This document shows, one piece after another, positions 6,441 through 7,829 of a stretch of 7,829 bases of DNA (positions within the stretch are counted from its first letter, which is position 1; the number at the start of each line of letters is the position of its first letter). The stretch is from an uncultured Sphingobium sp. (lineage in GTDB: Bacteria; Pseudomonadota; Alphaproteobacteria; Sphingomonadales; Sphingomonadaceae). The notes beneath the pieces are model-generated. The model did not search any database. It was not told where the DNA came from and saw nothing but the letters and a program-made list of their open reading frames with translations. The position numbers and the translations under genes were made by a program. The DNA is taken from assembly GCA_913773715.1 (NCBI GenBank), contig CAJYHD010000415.1, forward strand, positions 1 to 7,829, in the 5' to 3' direction.

Positions 6441-6474
6441 CTTGCGGTCCCAAATTTGCGACGTAAACTTGCGA
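6441..6474. repeat. Three spaced TTGCGR direct repeats in the divergent promoter region
   Basis: TTGCGG (6442-6447), TTGCGA (6456-6461) and TTGCGA (6469-6474) recur at 14- and 13-base steps between the divergent AlpA-like gene and the ORF at 6518. The region must hold promoters for both directions. Repeats here are candidate binding sites for the AlpA-like protein. The unit is short, so chance remains possible. Confidence 0.4.
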
Positions 6475-6517
6475 TTGGTCGATACTGTCAGGCCGCTTTT
6501 GGCAAAGGACAATTCAG

Positions 6518-6715
6518 ATGCGGCGCCGCCTTTATAAGATGGGAATTCTCCTATCGCATGAGTGTAGCTTGATCTCGGCGCGGGCGGAGAAGATCGCCGA
6601 TAGTTACCTCAGCAATTGTGAGGAATACGAAAAACATCGTGATCAGAATTTCATCGAACTGAAAACAACTCGGATCCCCGGTGCCGCCGTATCTTCGTCC
6701 GATTTCGGTGCTTAA
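6518..6715 (+). CDS. Small hypothetical protein, perhaps a 5' gene fragment
   Basis: The ATG at 6518 has AAAGGA eight bases upstream, a good ribosome binding site, and opens a 65-residue frame. No family is recognised. The middle (HECSLISARAEKIADSYLSNCEEYEKHRDQNF region) looks helical and charged. The last 12 codons overlap the next ORF, which lies in another frame and lacks a strong start of its own. The two may be one gene split by a frameshift between about 6663 and 6715, or two coupled genes. The segment is divergent from the replication operon and less GC-rich than its neighbours. Confidence 0.45.
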   Translation: MRRRLYKMGILLSHECSLISARAEKIADSYLSNCEEYEKHRDQNFIELKTTRIPGAAVSSSDFGA

Positions 6716-7253
6716 ACGAGATATATACAATTTTTCTGTGAATGTTTATCGAGATGGAAAAGTAGATTTTCTCAGAGAATTATGCTATGTTAGCAAAGTG
6801 CAGAATGCCAAGCATGCAGATAGGCTTCGTGATCCTTCTGTTGTAGATTTAGCGATAAGGTTGATCCGGTGGTCTAGCAGGCCGAAGGAAAGAGGGCGGC
6901 CATACAAGCCGATTTTTAGTAACAGTATACAGAAACAGATGGTTACGGAGCTCAATTACGCCTTCGCTCATCGGGTAGATCCACTGCTCTGCACCGCATT
7001 TATCACGGAACTAGGCGGACACGAGATAATAGGAGCCATGGTTTCTACCAAAAAGAGCGAGTTGCAGGAAGGTTGGCTAAGGGCAATGCAGAGGGGCTCG
7101 CAATTCAGGGTGAGCCATGAGCCAACTGCTCTGTACGGAACCAGGAAACTACGAGTCATGCACACCAGCGAGGCTGATGCGCTGCGACATGAAGAGGAAT
7201 TAGAAGCCAAGTGGGAGGAAGAGGAAGCAGAGCGGGCAGAGAGCGGGCGGTAG
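6681..7253 (+). CDS. Lower-GC hypothetical protein with acidic C-terminus
   Basis: The 190-residue frame starts at a GTG (6681) with only a weak GGA six bases upstream. A TGA at 6660 prevents a longer in-frame version. No family is recognised. The protein is basic in the first half (FLRELCYVSKVQNAKHADRL) and contains RPKERGRPYKPIFSN. It ends in a charged Glu-rich helix (about 166-187, EADALRHEEELEAKWEEEEA). There are no membrane segments or obvious catalytic motifs. The stretch from about 6700 to 6960 is clearly more AT-rich than the rest of the window, suggesting separate acquisition. Together with the upstream 65-residue ORF it may form a frameshifted gene. Position next to a mobile-element control region makes it likely accessory cargo, function unknown. 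Confidence 0.6.
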   Translation: MPPYLRPISVLKRDIYNFSVNVYRDGKVDFLRELCYVSKVQNAKHADRLRDPSVVDLAIRLIRWSSRPKERGRPYKPIFSNSIQKQMVTELNYAFAHRVDPLLCTAFITELGGHEIIGAMVSTKKSELQEGWLRAMQRGSQFRVSHEPTALYGTRKLRVMHTSEADALRHEEELEAKWEEEEAERAESGR

Positions 7254-7279
7254 AAAAGCGATGCTTGCGTTCCGCGACA

Positions 7280-7345
7280 GTAGCAAGCGAGGTCAGTCCC
7301 GATGGGCACGAGCAGCGCGCCATGAAGCGCATTGGCTGCCATTCT
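7280..7345 (-). pseudogene. Diverged fragment of the neighbouring membrane-protein gene
   Basis: A 17-base stretch (7305-7321) is identical to 7541-7557 inside the 81-residue membrane-protein gene, and similarity continues about 25 bases on one side. Translated in the matching minus frame, it reads ALHGALLVPIGT against AIYGALLVPIGA in the gene. No start, ribosome binding site or full-length frame goes with it. It looks like the remnant of a duplicated copy. The similarity ends are approximate. Confidence 0.5.
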
Positions 7346-7395
7346 GAGGCTAGTGTAGACCGTTGCTCGCGGTGTGTCGTCCGGCCTTCGCTGCC

Positions 7396-7641
7396 CTAGC
7401 TCTGACCTGCACAACGGGTCTTTGCGCCCCACCATTTTGCGTGCCCGTACGCCGCGCCAATGGCAAACCAGACCCAAAGGCCATCTCGCTCATTGATGCG
7501 GCTGATCCAGTCGCCGATTTTTGGAGCTGAAGCGCCGATCGGCACGAGCAGCGCGCCGTAGATCGCCATCGTCATCCATACCGAAGTCGCCGCAGGCAGC
7601 TTTTCGCGCAAGTTCCAGATCAAGCGGTATAAGCGGTTCAT
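7396..7641 (-). CDS. Small membrane protein, phage-like
   Basis: This 81-residue protein has a short basic N-terminus (MNRLYRLIWNLREK) and two likely membrane segments, about 19-37 (WMTMAIYGALLVPIGAS) and 54-70 (GLWVWFAIGAAYGHAKW). GGAAGGA lies six bases before the ATG, so the start is well supported. It follows another tiny membrane-protein gene by 22 bases in the same direction, an arrangement common in phage lysis or structural-accessory regions. I do not recognise the family. A holin-like role is conceivable, because small two-segment proteins of this size often are, but this is a guess. A decayed partial copy lies just beyond its 3' end. Confidence 0.68.
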   Translation of the reverse strand: MNRLYRLIWNLREKLPAATSVWMTMAIYGALLVPIGASAPKIGDWISRINERDGLWVWFAIGAAYGHAKWWGAKTRCAGQS

Positions 7642-7647
7642 GGTCGA

Positions 7648-7654
7648 TCCTTCC
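7648..7654 (-). promoter_or_regulatory. Ribosome binding site of the 81-residue membrane protein
   Basis: GGAAGGA on the minus strand, six bases before the ATG at 7641; supports this start and shows the small gene is expressed as a unit with its upstream neighbour. Confidence 0.65.
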
Positions 7655-7663
7655 GGTACGATG

Positions 7664-7819
7664 TCACGGTAGCAGTTTCGCCATCACCGCGAAGAAAGCA
7701 GAAATCAGCGCCAACTTGAACGGAAAGGCTACTCGAGGTCTCTGCAACTCGTCGGGATGGCGCGTGCGTCCCTCGCTGTCGGTGTTTGGCTCGCGGCCTG
7801 TCATCGTAAGCTTACTCAT
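7664..7819 (-). CDS. Tiny single-segment membrane protein candidate
   Basis: An ATG at 7819 opens a 51-residue frame ending in TGA. The first 30 residues are polar and charged (REPNTDSEGRTRHPDELQRP). The last 20 form one likely membrane segment ending in a Lys (AFPFKLALISAFFAVMAKLLP). This soluble-head, C-terminal-anchor layout is coherent, and the gene sits 22 bases before the 81-residue membrane-protein gene on the same strand. The upstream sequence is cut by the window edge after ten bases, so the ribosome binding site cannot be judged and the true start could be further out. Family unknown. Confidence 0.5.
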   Translation of the reverse strand: MSKLTMTGREPNTDSEGRTRHPDELQRPRVAFPFKLALISAFFAVMAKLLP

Positions 7820-7829
7820 CGCCTGCGTT

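Noticed and set aside
6968..7477. Minus-strand open frame opposite the 190-residue ORF
   Set aside because: Most of it is an antisense shadow with no coherent start. Only the short GALLVPIG part is meaningful, and it is explained as a remnant of the neighbouring gene.
700..7542. 12-base match AGCGCCGATCGG at 700-711 and 7531-7542, considered as attachment-site repeats
   Set aside because: One or two 12-base repeats are expected by chance in a window this size, and the flanks do not match.

Overview
The window is a mosaic of mobile-element and accessory genes, not a housekeeping locus. Most genes are GC-rich and use G/C-ending codons. Shine-Dalgarno sites are clear, and genes are packed with 4-base stop/start overlaps. 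This fits a high-GC Gram-negative bacterium, probably a proteobacterium, but no taxonomic marker is present and genus cannot be called. No tRNA, rRNA, integrase, transposase or CRISPR array was recognised.

Left part: an acidic, unrecognised protein cut by the window edge (1-554, +) converges on a two-gene minus-strand operon (698-3068). The operon encodes a reverse transcriptase (RT) with a YVDD active site and a long helical C-terminal region, followed by an overlapping PD-(D/E)XK nuclease-like protein. The RT has no group II intron maturase or HNH domain. Its layout resembles the UG/Abi class of bacterial RTs, many of which defend against phage. A reverse transcriptase/nuclease anti-phage system is the most interesting hypothesis in the window. 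A nested inverted repeat spans the nuclease stop codon and probably ends the operon.

Middle part (3385-6362, minus): a replication and control module of a satellite, integrative element or plasmid-like element. In transcription order it holds an AlpA/MerR-type DNA-binding protein, a small basic protein, a possible HUH-type replication initiator with an HVH motif, and a DUF927-type P-loop helicase. The first three are joined by ATGA overlaps. About 205 bases separate the initiator from the helicase gene. That gap holds three hairpins and two abutting 9-base repeats with palindromic cores, so it is a candidate replication origin.

Right part: divergent from the AlpA gene are two overlapping, lower-GC plus-strand ORFs (6518-7253) of unknown function, possibly one gene broken by a frameshift. 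They converge on two small minus-strand membrane-protein genes (7396-7819) that look phage-like. Between them (about 7280-7345) lies a short, diverged copy of part of the 81-residue membrane gene, a sign of duplication and decay.

Possible working model, by inference: the element's regulator controls the replication module, and the RT/nuclease pair is downstream cargo, probably defensive. No function has been tested.
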